Shown here: piece after piece, positions 63,801 through 64,000 of the stretch | Layout: each line of letters starts with the position of its first letter | Numbering within the stretch: position 1 is the first letter of the stretch | Origin: Ptiloglossa arizonensis | Taxonomy: Eukaryota > Arthropoda > Insecta > Hymenoptera > Colletidae | Direction of reading: 5' to 3' | Length of the DNA stretch: 64,000 nucleotides | NCBI RefSeq assembly: GCF_051014685.1 | Contig: NW_027478599.1 | Coordinates: 838,191 to 902,190, forward strand | Translations under genes and position numbers: made by a program | The notes under the pieces: model-generated | What the model was told of the DNA's origin: nothing | The model's database searches: none | Seen by the model: the letters and a program-made list of their open reading frames with translations, nothing else

Positions 63801-64000
63801 AATCCTTTCGCGAGATATGGGAGTTTGACGCTAAGAAATGGTTGAGAAGACAACAAATTTTTCGCAATTCTGCTGCTCCAAACGCTTAACCAGAATGGCC
63901 TAGGGAAAAAATACACATACCGTTGTAATCGGGCGAGTTTCTACTTTCAGATGCAATAGGAATTTTTGGGTTAGGTCAATCCGTTCGCGAGATATGGGAG
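60825..64000 (+). repeat. 20-monomer higher-order repeat, partial copies C and D
   Basis: From about 60,825 the sequence matches copies A and B at an offset of 6,725 bp (38 monomers less one base). Copy C shares with A, against B, the C in ATGCCC near 60,888, the A in AATTTATGGG near 61,310, the undeleted T tract near 62,900 and GGACGAG near 63,047. It passes the A/B junction near 63,184 and continues as copy D, where the base near 63,627 follows B rather than A. Apart from these I noted only two private changes (near 61,997 and 62,069). It is cut by the window edge. Confidence 0.9.

Larger units (their letters stand above)
1..64000 (+). repeat. 177-bp satellite DNA array, about 361.6 head-to-tail monomers
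   Basis: The same 177-bp unit repeats from the first base to the last, always in the same orientation, with no foreign sequence. I set monomer position 1 at the G of GAATGGCC, which is window base 1. The window ends at monomer position 108. The phase is kept throughout except for five single-base deletions: 64,005 = 361 x 177 + 108. Most monomers differ from the consensus by a few percent. Variation concentrates at positions 8-11 (the CTAG palindrome), 58-66, 117 and 135-148. The stretches at 20-46 and 76-108 are the most constant. Monomers of this length usually fit one nucleosome plus linker, and such arrays are typical of eukaryotic centromeric or pericentromeric chromatin. That genomic location is inferred. 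I do not recognise the family or species. Confidence 0.98.
52920..64000 (+). repeat. Array domain IV: young 20-monomer higher-order repeat
   Basis: A 3,540-bp block of 20 monomers is repeated in tandem with almost no divergence. After a short interval of older monomers it is repeated again to the end of the window. Every monomer in the block has its own marker variants, so the higher-order period is clear. Copies are described separately. This is the most recently homogenised part of the window. No gene is present. Confidence 0.9.

Noticed and set aside
1..64000. CRISPR array
   Set aside because: The repeats are contiguous 177-bp units without unique spacers, and nothing resembling cas genes or a leader is present.
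1..64000. Transposable element or virus-derived repeat
   Set aside because: No terminal repeats, target-site duplications, coding domains or poly-A tails are visible. Every base belongs to the 177-bp unit.
1..64000. Naming the species or satellite family from the consensus
   Set aside because: I do not recognise the 177-bp sequence. Monomers of 170-180 bp are common in plants and animals, so length alone says nothing about the lineage.

Overview
The whole 64 kb window is one uninterrupted tandem satellite DNA array. The unit is 177 bp, all copies run in the same orientation, and there are about 361.6 copies. I see no gene, RNA gene, transposon, unique spacer or inversion anywhere. Long homogenised arrays of nucleosome-sized (about 170-180 bp) monomers with multi-monomer higher-order repeats are typical of eukaryotic centromeric or pericentromeric heterochromatin, so the source is almost certainly a eukaryotic chromosome. 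I do not recognise the satellite family and cannot name the organism. By hand count the consensus is about 42% G+C, with 8 CpG per monomer and a CpG observed/expected ratio near 1.06, so there is no sign of CpG decay.

Layout. The monomer phase is almost unbroken. Counting from base 1, 361 full monomers plus 108 bp account for the window once five single-base deletions are allowed for (near 13,953, 27,423, 28,130, 52,359 and 59,717). Diagnostic variants divide the array into rough domains. Domain I (1 to about 14.3 kb) and domain II (about 14.3-28.5 kb) are complex mosaics of 4-, 5-, 15-, 27- and 28-monomer duplications. An island of domain I-type monomers lies at 28.5-29.8 kb. Domain III (about 29.8-52.9 kb) has other variants, 5-, 12-, 25-, 31- and 34/35-monomer duplications, and the most divergent monomers. 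Domain IV (52.9-64 kb) is a young 20-monomer higher-order repeat (3,540 bp). Its two adjacent copies differ at only five positions, and a third partial copy runs off the right edge.

Possible function. Two motifs on the same strand resemble the CENP-B box. One, at monomer positions 91-107, matches 8 of 9 core bases in the consensus and all 9 in five related monomers. This is compatible with a centromeric role but does not prove one. Open reading frames of 60-134 codons exist only because 177 is divisible by three and because the in-frame stop at a CTAG palindrome is mutated in some monomers. They start at TTG or lie across monomer junctions, and I treat them as non-coding.
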